Part shown: positions 1 through 8,768 of the stretch, one piece after another
Layout of the letters: the number at the start of each line of letters is the position of its first letter
Position numbering within the stretch: position 1 is the first letter of the stretch
Assembly (NCBI GenBank): GCA_043783625.1
Contig: JAYVZE010000046.1
Location: 1-64,000, forward strand
Origin: JAFDVL01 sp043783625
Lineage (GTDB): Bacteria > Acidobacteriota > Blastocatellia > RBC074
Direction of reading: 5' to 3'
Length of the DNA: 64,000 bases
The notes under the pieces: generated by a model
The model's input: only the letters and a program-made list of their open reading frames with translations
What the model was told of the DNA's origin: nothing
Databases searched by the model: none
Position numbers and translations under genes: made by a program

Positions 1-1113
1 CCGGAAGACCTGCGCCAGATGCGTGAGGTCTACGCGAAATTCCCCGGTTGGCGCGACGTTCCCCAAAATATGAATGCGCTGATTAACCCGGCCTTGCGCC
101 GACAGCTTGAAACCCGGCTGGCAGCCAAAGGCGGAGGCATTCAACTGGAGGCCGTTACTCCCGATAACTGCGCGGATGGAATTAGCGCGGATGTTAGCAA
201 CACCGACATCTCGGCTGCCGAAGCTGCCGTTATTGCGGCGGAAGCGATACAGGACGCAATACCGCCGGTGCTTAATATACCTGCGGTTGCCGCCACTGCG
301 ATTGTTAAGGGAATAGCACTGAGTTTGGTAACCTTAAAAGCCATTAAGGACGATTGCACTGGCCTTGATGCAGCGGCAGTCGGAACTATCGTCAACGCCG
401 CCAAGACAGACATTATCAACAACAGCAACACCAACAAAGACTTCATCCTCAGCTCGCTGAACACGAAAACGACGACCATCACGACGGCGATTAGCGATTC
501 GCAAAACACTGTCATCAACAATGACAACTCGAATAAAACGATGTTGACGACGACTATTACGAATGCGCAGACCTCCATCAACAACACCACGAACGCGAGT
601 TCGACGGCGCTTACCACGGCGATCACGAACACGCAGACAGCCATCATCAACAATGACAACAGTAATAAAACGATGATTGTCAACAACGATAATGCCAACG
701 CGACAACACTGAATACGAATCTGACGACCGCCAAAACCGCGATTATTACGAACGACAACACCAACACGACGAACATCGTCAACAACGATAATGCGAACAA
801 GACGATGATTATCAACAATGATAATGCCAATAAAACGGAGCTACGCGATTTGCTGCTGCGAACGCAAATCGAAGCCGACCTGGCCCAAGCCGACAACGCC
901 ACCTATGTCGGGCTGTATGTGACGCCGACCACCAACGGCGGCTACCTTGACCTCGTTCGTGCTATCGTCGTTGACACCATCGCCAAACTTGCCGGAGCCA
1001 GCACCGCGCAGGCCAACTCATTGTTGGCACAGGCGGATGGTTTTAAATCCGCTGGAAATTACAAATCGGCGTATCAGTATTATCGCAAAGCCTATAAATC
1101 CGCCGTGAACTAA
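1..1113 (+). CDS. Asn/Thr-rich 11-residue-repeat protein, 5' end outside window
   Basis: The frame is open to the left edge, so the start is missing; the first in-window ATG is at 19. Numbered from that ATG, residues 132-285 are fourteen consecutive 11-residue units, for example IINNDNSNKTM, each starting with I, L or V and otherwise rich in Asn, Thr and Asp. An 11-residue period fits a right-handed hendecad coiled coil or an extended rod. The unit is exact over 154 residues, with no slip. Residues 340-364 form a short TPR-like helix pair (KSAGNYKSAYQYYRKAY). Residues 40-130 are Ala/Ile-rich and may be helical. I do not recognise the full-length family. A structural or surface fibre role is a guess. 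The downstream hairpin at 1145-1174 probably closes the transcript. Confidence 0.75.
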   Translation, partial: PEDLRQMREVYAKFPGWRDVPQNMNALINPALRRQLETRLAAKGGGIQLEAVTPDNCADGISADVSNTDISAAEAAVIAAEAIQDAIPPVLNIPAVAATAIVKGIALSLVTLKAIKDDCTGLDAAAVGTIVNAAKTDIINNSNTNKDFILSSLNTKTTTITTAISDSQNTVINNDNSNKTMLTTTITNAQTSINNTTNASSTALTTAITNTQTAIINNDNSNKTMIVNNDNANATTLNTNLTTAKTAIITNDNTNTTNIVNNDNANKTMIINNDNANKTELRDLLLRTQIEADLAQADNATYVGLYVTPTTNGGYLDLVRAIVVDTIAKLAGASTAQANSLLAQADGFKSAGNYKSAYQYYRKAYKSAVN

Positions 1114-1144
1114 CCAAATAAAGGGACGACCATTTCCTGCCGCA

Positions 1145-1174
1145 GGGAACAGTACCGTGCGCGGTACTGTTCCC
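1145..1174. repeat. Perfect 13-bp inverted repeat (hairpin)
   Basis: GGGAACAGTACCG and its exact reverse complement are separated by 4 bases, about 30 bases after the stop of the preceding gene. There is no T-tract, so it is not a canonical intrinsic terminator. It could stabilise the 3' end or be a dispersed repeat copy. Confidence 0.6.
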
Positions 1175-1326
1175 GTGGTTCTGTCTCTTGGTGTGTTTTA
1201 CAGAGAGATGGAAGGAAATGAAAGTCCTCCCAATCAGGAAGTGACGGGCCGCTTTGCTAGCAACTTAACCGGAAAATGAAACTCTCAACCCCAGTTATCT
1301 GCCCCGGCAGAAAAAGGAGCAATCCA

Positions 1327-3645
1327 ATGAAACAAAGAATTACTACTACCCTTTCCACTCTCGTTCTGTTACTTGGCTTGGCGTTGTGGCAACAACACCG
1401 CGTGACCACCGCCCAAGCGATGAGCGACACGCCGCTTCCCAGTTTTGCGCCAGCCCTTCATCTTCCCGTCGGCAATCATCCGCGCTCCGTTGCCGTAGGT
1501 GATTTCGATGGCGATGGCAAGCTTGATCTGGTGACCGCGAATCAATTTTCCAACGATGTTTCGGTGCTGCGCGGCAAGGGCGGAGGCGATTTTGCCGAAG
1601 CTACGAATATGAGCGTTGGCAATGGCCCGCATGCGGTCGCGGTCGGCGATTTCAATGCGGATGGCAAAGTTGATTTGGCCATTGCCAATTGGGGTTCTGA
1701 TGATGTTTCGGTGTTGCTGGGGAACGACGCAGGCAGCTTTGATGCGGCGCTCAATTTCGCGGTCGGAGCGGAACCCCGCTCCGTTGCAGTAGGTGATTTC
1801 AACGGCGATGGCAAACTTGATCTGGCCACGGCCAATCGCAGTTCTGACAATGTCTCGGTGTTGTATGGTGATGGCACAGGCAGCTTTGGCAAGACCACGC
1901 AGCTTGACGTGGGGACAACTCCGCTCGCGGTCACAGTCGGTGATTTTAATCGCGACGGCAAGCTTGATCTGGCCTCGGCAAATGTCGGCTCTGCAAGCGT
2001 CTCGGTGCGGCTGGGTGATGGCGTGGGCAGCTTTAGTGAAGCCGCTGATTTCGCAGTGGGAGCGAATCCGCTGGTCGTTGCGTTGGGTGATTTCAATGGC
2101 GATGGCAAGCTTGATCTGGCGACGGCTAACCCGGGTTCCAATAGCGTCTCGGTGCGGCTGGGCGATGGCGCGGGCAACTTCGGCACGACTACGGATTTTG
2201 TCGTTGGCGATAGCCCTGATGCGGTTGCCGTGGGGGACTTCAATGCGGATGGCAAGCTTGATTTGGTGGTCGCAAATGCGGACTCCAACAATGTTTCGGT
2301 CTTGCTCAACAACTACAACGCGGAAGCCCTCACCTGCCCCGCTGGACAATACAATAACGGGATAAGCTGTGTCTTGGCCGACCCCGGTTATTATGTACCA
2401 AACGCGGGCGCGACGGCGCAGATTCCGTGTGCGGTTGGCACCTATCAACCCAACAGCGGAGCCACCAGTTGCCTTCCCGCTTCCGCTGGCAATTTTGTGG
2501 ACACTACGACTGCTACGGCGCAGATAGCTTGCGCGGTGGGGACATATCAGCCCAATACTGGTGCCTCCAGTTGTCTTGCGGCGTCCGTCGGGAATTATGT
2601 TGATACCAGTGGCGCAAGCGCACAGACGGCTTGTGCGGTCGGCACGTATCAACCCAACACGGGCGCAAGTAGTTGCCTATTGGCTTCAGCGGGGAATTAC
2701 GTGGATACAACGGCGGCCATCACACAAACGGCTTGCGCGGTCGGCACCTATCAACCCAACAACGGTGCGACCAGTTGTCTTGCCGCGTTAGCAGGGAACT
2801 TTGTTGCGACCGCAGGCGCAACCGCACAGGCACTTTGTCCCATAGGAACTTATCAACCGAATACAGGTGCTGCGAGTTGTACACAGGCTGCGCCGGGGAA
2901 CTATGTCAATGTTACCGGGGCGCTCGCACAAACAGCCTGTAGCGCAGGATCATATCAGCCCAACTCTGGTCAAAGTAGTTGCCTTACTGCTTCTGCCGGG
3001 AACTTTGTCGCACTAATCGGAGCCAGCACTCAGACGGCGTGTCCCGTGGGGACATATCAACCCAACAGCGGTGCCAGTAGTTGTACGTCAGCTTCGGCGG
3101 GATATTTCGTCAATCAAACCGGGGCACTCGCACCCACCGCTTGCCCGGCAGGTTCTTACCAACCCAACACGGGTGCGAATAGTTGTACGCTGGCTTCTCC
3201 GGGGTACTATGTCCCGTTGCCTGCCGCCATAGCGCAGCTTGCCTGTCTGTCAGGAACTACCTCACTTGCTGGGGCAACCGCCTGTACCGCGCTGCAATAC
3301 AACTTCGTCGGCTTCTTCCAACCCGTAGATAATACGCCGACTGTCAACACCGTAACGGCAGGGCAGGCAATTCCGGTCAAGTTCAGCCTGACCGGTAATC
3401 AGGGACTGAACATTTTTGCGGCAGGTTATCCAGCCTCGCAGCCCATCGCATGTAGCAGCAGCAGCGCCGTTTCTCCGATTGAAGAAACCGTCACTGCTGG
3501 AGCCAGCAGCCTGAGCTATGACGCAATAACGGATCGGTATCACTACGTGTGGAAGACCGAAAAAGCGTGGAAAGGCACGTGTCGCAAGCTGATCCTGAAA
3601 TTCAAGGATGGCAGCACCCGCGAAGCACTGTTCCAATTCAAATAA
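1327..3645 (+). CDS. Secreted VCBS/FG-GAP protein with Cys-rich repeats and PxKF-type C-terminus
   Basis: The start at 1327 is preferred over the upstream ATG at 1276 because AAAGGAG lies 7 bases before it and a signal peptide follows at once (hydrophobic LVLLLGLALW, then an AQA cleavage site). Next come six VCBS/FG-GAP repeats of about 46 residues with the calcium-binding GDFNGDGKLDL motif. About nine 34-residue repeats of the type CAVGTYQPNTGASSC follow, resembling ephrin-receptor-like Cys repeats. The end is a domain around GQAIPVKFSLTG, which matches the PxKF-type C-terminal domain known from secreted bacterial proteins. The Cys repeats are also tandem repeats in DNA (102-bp unit). It is probably an exported or surface protein; ligand unknown. 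The shared LLLG.ALWQQ leader links it to the decayed gene at 3837. Confidence 0.85.
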   Translation: MKQRITTTLSTLVLLLGLALWQQHRVTTAQAMSDTPLPSFAPALHLPVGNHPRSVAVGDFDGDGKLDLVTANQFSNDVSVLRGKGGGDFAEATNMSVGNGPHAVAVGDFNADGKVDLAIANWGSDDVSVLLGNDAGSFDAALNFAVGAEPRSVAVGDFNGDGKLDLATANRSSDNVSVLYGDGTGSFGKTTQLDVGTTPLAVTVGDFNRDGKLDLASANVGSASVSVRLGDGVGSFSEAADFAVGANPLVVALGDFNGDGKLDLATANPGSNSVSVRLGDGAGNFGTTTDFVVGDSPDAVAVGDFNADGKLDLVVANADSNNVSVLLNNYNAEALTCPAGQYNNGISCVLADPGYYVPNAGATAQIPCAVGTYQPNSGATSCLPASAGNFVDTTTATAQIACAVGTYQPNTGASSCLAASVGNYVDTSGASAQTACAVGTYQPNTGASSCLLASAGNYVDTTAAITQTACAVGTYQPNNGATSCLAALAGNFVATAGATAQALCPIGTYQPNTGAASCTQAAPGNYVNVTGALAQTACSAGSYQPNSGQSSCLTASAGNFVALIGASTQTACPVGTYQPNSGASSCTSASAGYFVNQTGALAPTACPAGSYQPNTGANSCTLASPGYYVPLPAAIAQLACLSGTTSLAGATACTALQYNFVGFFQPVDNTPTVNTVTAGQAIPVKFSLTGNQGLNIFAAGYPASQPIACSSSSAVSPIEETVTAGASSLSYDAITDRYHYVWKTEKAWKGTCRKLILKFKDGSTREALFQFK

Positions 3646-3655
3646 ACTCGAATGT

Positions 3656-3694
3656 CCCTCCCGAACAGCGCAAGAGGGCTGTTGTTCGGGAGGG
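3656..3694. repeat. Hairpin after the VCBS gene
   Basis: CCCTCCCGAAC and its exact complement GTTCGGGAGGG are separated by 17 bases, 11 bases after the stop codon. It is a GC-rich stem without a T-run. It may act as a transcript end, but this is unproven. Confidence 0.5.
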
Positions 3695-3836
3695 TCACGC
3701 TGGCTCATGAACGCTGCCGCAAAGGAAGACGATCTGCCTGAACAGCAGCAGTGGTTCCACTTGGTCAGCGAAAAAGACAACATCAAACTCACCCGAACTG
3801 CCACTGGCAGAGAAAGGTAAACTCCAATGGAACATC

Positions 3837-4110
3837 ATGATTTTTCTTATCCTGAGCCTACTGCTCGGCTTCGCGCTCTGGCAACAGACCCGTTCGGTGG
3901 CGGCCAGCGGGCACATCGGCGCAGTCCAACAGGTCGGCGAACCCTTTCGCCTCCCGGCGATTGCTGCGGGCGGGTCTCATAGTCTGGCGCTCAAGAGCGA
4001 TGGCACGGTCATCGAATGGAGCAACTTTAACCGGCCCGACGCCCTACGAATTTGAGCGGCGTGACGGCGATTGCCGCAGGCTTTCTCACAGACTGGCGCT
4101 GAGTGTGGTG
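3837..4110 (+). pseudogene. Remnant of secreted RCC1-repeat protein
   Basis: The reading frame begins with a signal-peptide-like segment (ILSLLLGFALWQQ, then VAASG) nearly identical in style to the leader of the VCBS protein just upstream. It continues into an RCC1-type unit (AIAAGGSHSLALKSDGTVIEW) and stops at 4055. The next RCC1 unit (SGVTAIAAGF) is readable in another frame around 4050-4090 and also soon stops. RCC1 proteins carry many such units, so this is a truncated, frameshifted leftover. A large internal deletion with loss of the 3' end is the simplest reading. Confidence 0.65.
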
Positions 4111-4225
4111 AATAACACCGCGCCCAAGACATTAAATCTTTGTCTGCCGCTGGGAGATTTGATGAAAATTCTCGTAAAACTCTATAAATAGCCTAAAAAG
4201 GCAGATAAAACAAAGTGTGCCGAAT

Positions 4226-4437
4226 CTAAAAAAAGACCTCTCTTTGTCCTTTGGTAGGTTCCTCAAGGCGCGGCTCAAGTTCATGGTCTAAGAACTCGGC
4301 TTGTTTCCCGACCTCTGCTTTGGCGGGTATCATTCCCACTTTCATTCGTCTTAAGCCTTCCCGCTGCAAAAACTTGCTGACTTGTACTGCCGAGCGTTTG
4401 ATGCCCGTCAACTCTTCAATCCTGGCGGCAGCGTGAA
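4226..4437 (-). mobile_element. IS630-family transposase fragment
   Basis: The minus strand encodes ARIEELTGIKRSAVQVSKFLQ followed by KVGMIPAKAEVGKQAEFLDHEL and KGQREVFF. This matches the winged-helix DNA-binding part and the lead-in to the first catalytic Asp region of IS630 transposases. Both the N-terminus and the DDE catalytic domain are missing, so it is inactive. It ends exactly where a copper-ATPase fragment begins on the other strand, which suggests insertion or rearrangement debris. I saw no terminal inverted repeats. Confidence 0.7.
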
Positions 4438-4928
4438 CAATCAATCCGTCGCGCTTGGCAATCAGAAGCTGATGGAGCAACTCGGCATCGCCTCTGACGC
4501 AAGGTTAAGCGAGGTCGCCGACAAGCTGCGCGACGAAGGTCAGACGGTGATGATGATGGCAGTTAACGGTCACATTGGTGGTCTATTGGGTGTAGCCGAC
4601 CCGATCAAAGAATCAGCGCGTGAGGCGATTGAGCAGTTGCGAGCAGAAGGGCTTCACATTGTCATGCTAACGGGAGATAACCAAAAAACAGCGCAGGCTG
4701 TCTCGCGCCAGCTTGGACTTGATGAGGTCTTTGCCGAAGTGCTACCTGATCAAAAAGCCGAAGTGATCCGGCAACTTCAAGCTCAAGGAAGGATCGTAGC
4801 GATGGCAGGTGACGGTATCAACGATGCTCCGGCATTAGCTCAGTCGCAGGTCGGCATTGCGATGGGAACGGGAACGGACGTGGCAATAGAAAGTGCCGGA
4901 ATGACACTGATTAAAGGCGACCTGCGAA
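4438..4928 (+). pseudogene. Copper-translocating P-type ATPase fragment (P/N-domain part)
   Basis: The frame (open 4382-5053) encodes the end of the nucleotide-binding domain and the phosphorylation-domain core of a P1B ATPase: GNQKLMEQLGI, the MLTGDN motif and the GDGINDAPAL hinge motif, then GIAMGTGTDVAIESAG. The metal-binding domains, the transmembrane helices, the DKTGT phosphorylation site and the last membrane helices are absent. Similarity ends near TLIKGDLR (about 4928); the remaining codons to 5053 look random. The 5' end is fused to the IS630 fragment. It cannot pump ions and is a remnant, although it is similar enough to copA/ctpA-type genes to be annotated as one automatically. 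Confidence 0.75.
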
Positions 4929-5160
4929 TATTTCTTTCAAAACCAGACACTGCGGAAATCCTACTACGTTCATTAGCCGACTTGCTCCATCGCCATCATT
5001 CTGAGCTGCATAAATCTTATTTATTTGCAGAACCGTCTAATATTGCACAGTAACGCATCCTGAGTCCGCGTAGCATTGAATTTTACGGATTATTCTGTGC
5101 GATGAATCGGATTTTATTCCGCTGCCTGTCGGCGAAATTTTAGAACCAGGAGCAATTCTC

Positions 5161-5922
5161 ATGAAACGAGTGGTTCAACTTTTAGGACGATTTTTCATCG
5201 GAGCGGCGTTGCTGGGATTCCTGTCGGTTGTGCGGTTGCCGATCAATCAGACAGTGCAGGCTTCTTTCACCAGCAACAACGAGATGACAGGAGAACTCGT
5301 GCTGGCGAAATTGCTGGAACATAATCGCCTGAGAGAAACCCGGCTCCAGCAATATTCAGCACCGCGCATCTATCGGGTTCAAAATGACAAAGGTCAGGTC
5401 AGTGCGGAAGTTCATGTTGTCATGAACTATCGTGCGCCTGGCACCAAAGAGTTCAAGATTGTTTCCGAGCAGGGGTCAGGACTGATCCGGTCTCGTGTTT
5501 TCAAGCCTTTGATGGAAAGTGAAGTTGCAACTGCCGCTGGTCGCAATCGCCAGAATAGCTCAATCAGCCCTGACAACTACGCCTTTACTCTGCTCGGTGA
5601 AGAGGAAATGGCTGGCTACCATTGCTTAGTCGTGCAAGCCATCCCCAGACGGAACGACAGCTATCTGTTCAAAGGGAAAATCTGGATTCATGCCACGGAG
5701 TTTGCGGTCGTTCAAATTGTGGGTCAGCCCGCTAAAAACCCGTCGTTTTGGATCAAGCGGGTTGATTTTGTGCGGCGCAATCAGAAGATTGGAGAATTCT
5801 GGCTGCCGCTCAAAGATGAGTCCGTGACACAGGTGAAAATTTCAGGAAAAAACACTTTAACGATTGACTACACTCACTACGAGATCGCTCGTGTTGAGGG
5901 CTGGTCGCCATTGACGGGTTAG
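5161..5922 (+). CDS. Secreted outer-membrane-lipoprotein-sorting (LolA-like) protein
   Basis: The 253-residue protein has a clear signal peptide (FFIGAALLGFLSVV, cleavage near VQA at about 35) and AGGAG 8 bases before the ATG. The mature part has the alternating beta pattern of LolA/LppX-type lipid carriers, including YRAPGTKEFKIVSEQG, EMAGYHCLVVQAIPRRNDSYLFKGKIWIH and a late WLPLKDESVTQ strand. Such proteins are common in acidobacteria and are usually annotated only as outer membrane lipoprotein-sorting protein. It lies 14 bases upstream of the site-2 protease, so the two may be co-transcribed and share an envelope-stress role (inference). Substrate unknown. Confidence 0.7.
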   Translation: MKRVVQLLGRFFIGAALLGFLSVVRLPINQTVQASFTSNNEMTGELVLAKLLEHNRLRETRLQQYSAPRIYRVQNDKGQVSAEVHVVMNYRAPGTKEFKIVSEQGSGLIRSRVFKPLMESEVATAAGRNRQNSSISPDNYAFTLLGEEEMAGYHCLVVQAIPRRNDSYLFKGKIWIHATEFAVVQIVGQPAKNPSFWIKRVDFVRRNQKIGEFWLPLKDESVTQVKISGKNTLTIDYTHYEIARVEGWSPLTG

Positions 5923-5936
5923 AGGTTGAAGCAGAT

Positions 5937-7067
5937 ATGGAAGCACAAATAAAACTGGGACGCCTCTTCGGCATCAAGATAGGCTTGCACTATAGCTGGT
6001 TAATTATCGCGTTCTTGATTGCATTTTCACTGGTGGGGCATTTCGGTGAGGCGCATTCGAACTGGGGGCGAGGCGTGATTTGGGGCATGGCAATTCTCAC
6101 CGCGTTACTCTTTTTTTCCGCCATCGTCGCGCACGAACTTTCGCATGCGCTGATAGCCAGACGGCGGGGATTGCCGGTGCGTTCGATTACGTTATTTGCA
6201 CTTGGTGGAGTCGCGCAATTCGAGAAAGAAGCCGAAGACGCTCAGACCGAATTTCTAGTCAGCATCGCCGGCCCCATCGCCAGTGCGGTGATTGGGTTCT
6301 TCTGCCTATTGCTCGCGTGGATGCTCGGCTGGACGATGATGACGGAGCCGACTACGCCAGTCATGGCAGTGCTGGTCTGGTTGGGATACATCAACGTTGG
6401 GCTGGCAGTTTTCAATATGTTGCCAGGCTTTCCCATGGATGGTGGGCGTGTCTTGCGGGCGCTTATCTGGTGGTACACAGGCAGCGCGCAGCAGGCCACG
6501 CGTATCGCTTCACTGACGGGGCAAGTGGTTGCCTTCGGATTCATCATTCTCGGCATGTATCGTTTCTTCGCAGGTGCCGGATTTAGCGGATTATGGATGG
6601 CCTTTATTGGTTGGTTTTTGCTCAATGCGGCGAAAGCTACTTATGCACAGGAAGAACTGACCGAACGCCTGCGCGGCGTGCGAGTTGGCGATTTAATGAC
6701 GCGTGACTGCCCGATGGTGGACGGTAATGACAACCTGCAAACATTCGTCAACGACTACTTATTGCACACCGGACGCCGCTGTTTTGTGGTCGCCGAACAG
6801 GGAGTAGTGACAGGGTTGATTACTCCGAGTGAGGTCAAAAGCGTTCCCAAGGCGCACTGGGCTTTCACCACTGTTTACGAGGCCATGCGTCCGCTTGATG
6901 AATTACGGACGGTGTCGCCGGAAACACCGGTAATCGAAGCTCTGGAAATCATCGGACGCGAAGACCTCAATCAATTGCCAGCCTTAGCCAACGGGAAGTT
7001 GGCAGGGATGATTTCACGCGATCAGATTCTGCGCCACTTGCTCACACGCATTGAGTTAAAGATGTAA
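5937..7067 (+). CDS. Site-2 protease family zinc metalloprotease (M50) with CBS domains
   Basis: This is an intramembrane protease of the M50 family. The zinc motif HELSH is at residues 66-70 within a membrane helix, and the third ligand motif NMLPGFPMDGGR is at 160-171. There are about six membrane helices over residues 18-215. The soluble tail from about 238 carries two CBS modules (VGDLMTRDCPMVD; VYEAMRPLDELRTVSP), typical of the archaeal/bacterial S2P-CBS class whose activity is thought to respond to nucleotides. Length 376 is normal for that class. It follows the LolA-like gene by 14 bases and precedes two small stress-type proteins. The substrate, possibly a membrane-bound anti-sigma factor, is not visible here. 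Confidence 0.92.
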   Translation: MEAQIKLGRLFGIKIGLHYSWLIIAFLIAFSLVGHFGEAHSNWGRGVIWGMAILTALLFFSAIVAHELSHALIARRRGLPVRSITLFALGGVAQFEKEAEDAQTEFLVSIAGPIASAVIGFFCLLLAWMLGWTMMTEPTTPVMAVLVWLGYINVGLAVFNMLPGFPMDGGRVLRALIWWYTGSAQQATRIASLTGQVVAFGFIILGMYRFFAGAGFSGLWMAFIGWFLLNAAKATYAQEELTERLRGVRVGDLMTRDCPMVDGNDNLQTFVNDYLLHTGRRCFVVAEQGVVTGLITPSEVKSVPKAHWAFTTVYEAMRPLDELRTVSPETPVIEALEIIGREDLNQLPALANGKLAGMISRDQILRHLLTRIELKM

Positions 7068-7094
7068 TGTCCCACGCAAAAGAGAGAAACGATT

Positions 7095-7520
7095 ATGAAT
7101 AAGAAAAAACAGGAAAAATTTATTGATTCGGGCAGCGTTGAAAGCGAAATCTTCGAGCCGGATGAAGAGGTAAAGAGCGAATTTTTTGATGCTTCTCAGC
7201 TCGGCTCGAAAGATCAGTTAATTAAAAAATTACGCGAGCATCATGCGACTTCGTCTGTACTCTCTGGCGGTGACGTTGACGCCGCGTGGGAAGATGCAGA
7301 CGTCGGTGAAGAATCAGTCGGCGGTGGAAATCCAACGCCGGATCAGAATGTGGTGGAAGAGTTGGGTGAAGCTATGGGATTGAATTACGAAGACGGCGAG
7401 CCGCTGCATTCAGAGGAAAAATTAGCATCAAGAGATGAGCATCGGTGGGAACTCAACCCGGCTTCGTCAGAAGGTTTTGATGAGCGCATGAAGCACGAAG
7501 GAGAGTATGAGGAGAAGTGA
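7095..7520 (+). CDS. DUF6335 family acidic protein
   Basis: The 141-residue, strongly acidic soluble protein has no signal peptide or membrane segment. The central block LSGGDVDAAWEDADVGEESVGGG followed by PTPDQNVVEELGEAMGL is the hallmark of the DUF6335 family, known from cyanobacteria and other bacteria and without an assigned function. It ends with a conserved KHRWELNPAS-like stretch (here HRWELNPASS). It sits 27 bases after the S2P gene and probably belongs to the same operon. Confidence 0.75.
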   Translation: MNKKKQEKFIDSGSVESEIFEPDEEVKSEFFDASQLGSKDQLIKKLREHHATSSVLSGGDVDAAWEDADVGEESVGGGNPTPDQNVVEELGEAMGLNYEDGEPLHSEEKLASRDEHRWELNPASSEGFDERMKHEGEYEEK

Positions 7521-7659
7521 AGGTGGAACACTCAAGGAGTAATCATATCGGCAGAAAACGGACGCACTGCTCATCAAATTAGTATTGAGAGGAGCGCACC
7601 ATAAACCCAAGTTCGGCGAAGAAAGCAACGTCAACTTTTAACCGGAAAGGAAAACAAAC

Positions 7660-8106
7660 ATGTCAGATCACGAGAAAGAAAAAACGGCTACAGAGACTAC
7701 AGAAAACCAAGGTGAAAACATGACCATTGAGATACCAAAAGAAAAGTGGACAGAATTTCTAAATGATTTTAGTAAACGGCGTTTCGGTTGGAATACAAAG
7801 GTAGAAGTAATCGCTGAATCGGTCGGTGCCCAAATTTTGTCTGAAGGACTTATTCTTAATGGCATTACCCATGAAAATAAATCTGGAACGAGCGTCATCG
7901 AAATCTCGCTCGGAGAAAATACTGAACACCACCAGGCGCACACCATCTCGAAGCCGGTAAAAATCGCCTATCGGAATGAAAACAATGCGCAAGCCGGAGT
8001 GCTTGAAATTGAAGAAGGCGACGCGACGAAAACGTTGATTAATCTGATTAACCCGATGCCGGTTTATGTTGGATATGTGTCTTATGCAATGGTGTCAACG
8101 GCTTAA
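7660..8106 (+). CDS. DUF5335 family protein
   Basis: The 148-residue soluble protein starts after AACCGGAAAGGAAAA (GGAAAGGA about 10 bases before the ATG). An internal ATG at 7720 (MTIEIPKEKW) is where family similarity begins; the first 20 residues are Lys/Glu/Thr-rich and may be a tail. The pattern IPKEKWTEFLNDFSKRRFGW, then VGAQ, GITHENKSG and EISLGE, ending in EIEEGDATKT, fits DUF5335. That family has no known function and is often found beside stress-related genes, as here after DUF6335. Confidence 0.7.
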   Translation: MSDHEKEKTATETTENQGENMTIEIPKEKWTEFLNDFSKRRFGWNTKVEVIAESVGAQILSEGLILNGITHENKSGTSVIEISLGENTEHHQAHTISKPVKIAYRNENNAQAGVLEIEEGDATKTLINLINPMPVYVGYVSYAMVSTA

Positions 8107-8135
8107 AGAAAAAAAGAATAATCAGGAAAAATACC

Positions 8136-8762
8136 ATGAAATTAAATATCTTCAGAAGAACGATAGCGACAATCACGGTTAGCTTGGCAGTTTTATTCGG
8201 AGTAAGCCAGGCTGGTAATGCTCAACGAAATAGAGAAGATCAACGTCAGGGGCAAAGAGTTGAAAAACAGCGCCAGCACGACGAAAAAGAGCAGCAAAGA
8301 AATCAAAGGCAAGAAGTACAACGCGAAGACCGACGGATCAGATCGGATCAACGTCAGGAACACATGCGCATTCGGAGGATGCCCAACCGGAGAGTAGGTT
8401 CCGACAATAATCGCTTTCGCGTTTATCGCAACGGCAGTTATTACCAAACGGATAATCGTGGGGCTGACCTGCTCCGACACGCAGTCAATGCGGGTTATCA
8501 GGAAGGTTATCGGGCCGGACGTGATGATCGCAACCGACGACGTTCAAGTAACTATAACGGCTCTTTAGTTTATCGAAGAGGCAATTTTGGTTATCAAAAT
8601 TATGTGAATTCCGGTCAGTATCAATACTATTTCCAGCAAGGTTTTCAGCGAGGTTATGAAGACGGGTACAACAGTCGTTACCAATATGGGTCTAACAACA
8701 ATGGCTCATTGAATATACTTGGAGCTATTTTGCAGGGAATTTTAAATATTTCGAGCTACTAA
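8136..8762 (+). CDS. Secreted Arg/Gln-rich protein with GYxxGYxxG repeats
   Basis: A signal peptide (TIATITVSLAVLFGVSQAGNAQ, cleavage near 29) is followed by a highly charged Arg/Gln/Glu stretch (about residues 30-90). The C-terminal half is Tyr/Gly/Asn-rich with two copies of a related motif: AGYQEGYRAGRDDR near 118 and QGFQRGYEDGYNSR near 170. The protein is probably exported and very basic. No enzyme motif is visible. Similar small secreted proteins with this motif occur in acidobacteria without assigned function. It ends 6 bases before macA. Confidence 0.65.
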   Translation: MKLNIFRRTIATITVSLAVLFGVSQAGNAQRNREDQRQGQRVEKQRQHDEKEQQRNQRQEVQREDRRIRSDQRQEHMRIRRMPNRRVGSDNNRFRVYRNGSYYQTDNRGADLLRHAVNAGYQEGYRAGRDDRNRRRSSNYNGSLVYRRGNFGYQNYVNSGQYQYYFQQGFQRGYEDGYNSRYQYGSNNNGSLNILGAILQGILNISSY

Positions 8763-8768
8763 AGTTTT

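Noticed and set aside
141..902. 253-residue minus-strand frame opposite the hendecad gene
   Set aside because: Its Val/Leu/Ser repeats are the antisense image of the 11-residue repeat; no start site or family support.
1369..2652. Long minus-strand frame opposite the VCBS gene
   Set aside because: It is the shadow of the repeated Asp/Gly codons; composition is not protein-like.
3608..3820. Small plus-strand frame across the VCBS stop
   Set aside because: It overlaps the VCBS gene and the hairpin; no family or ribosome support.
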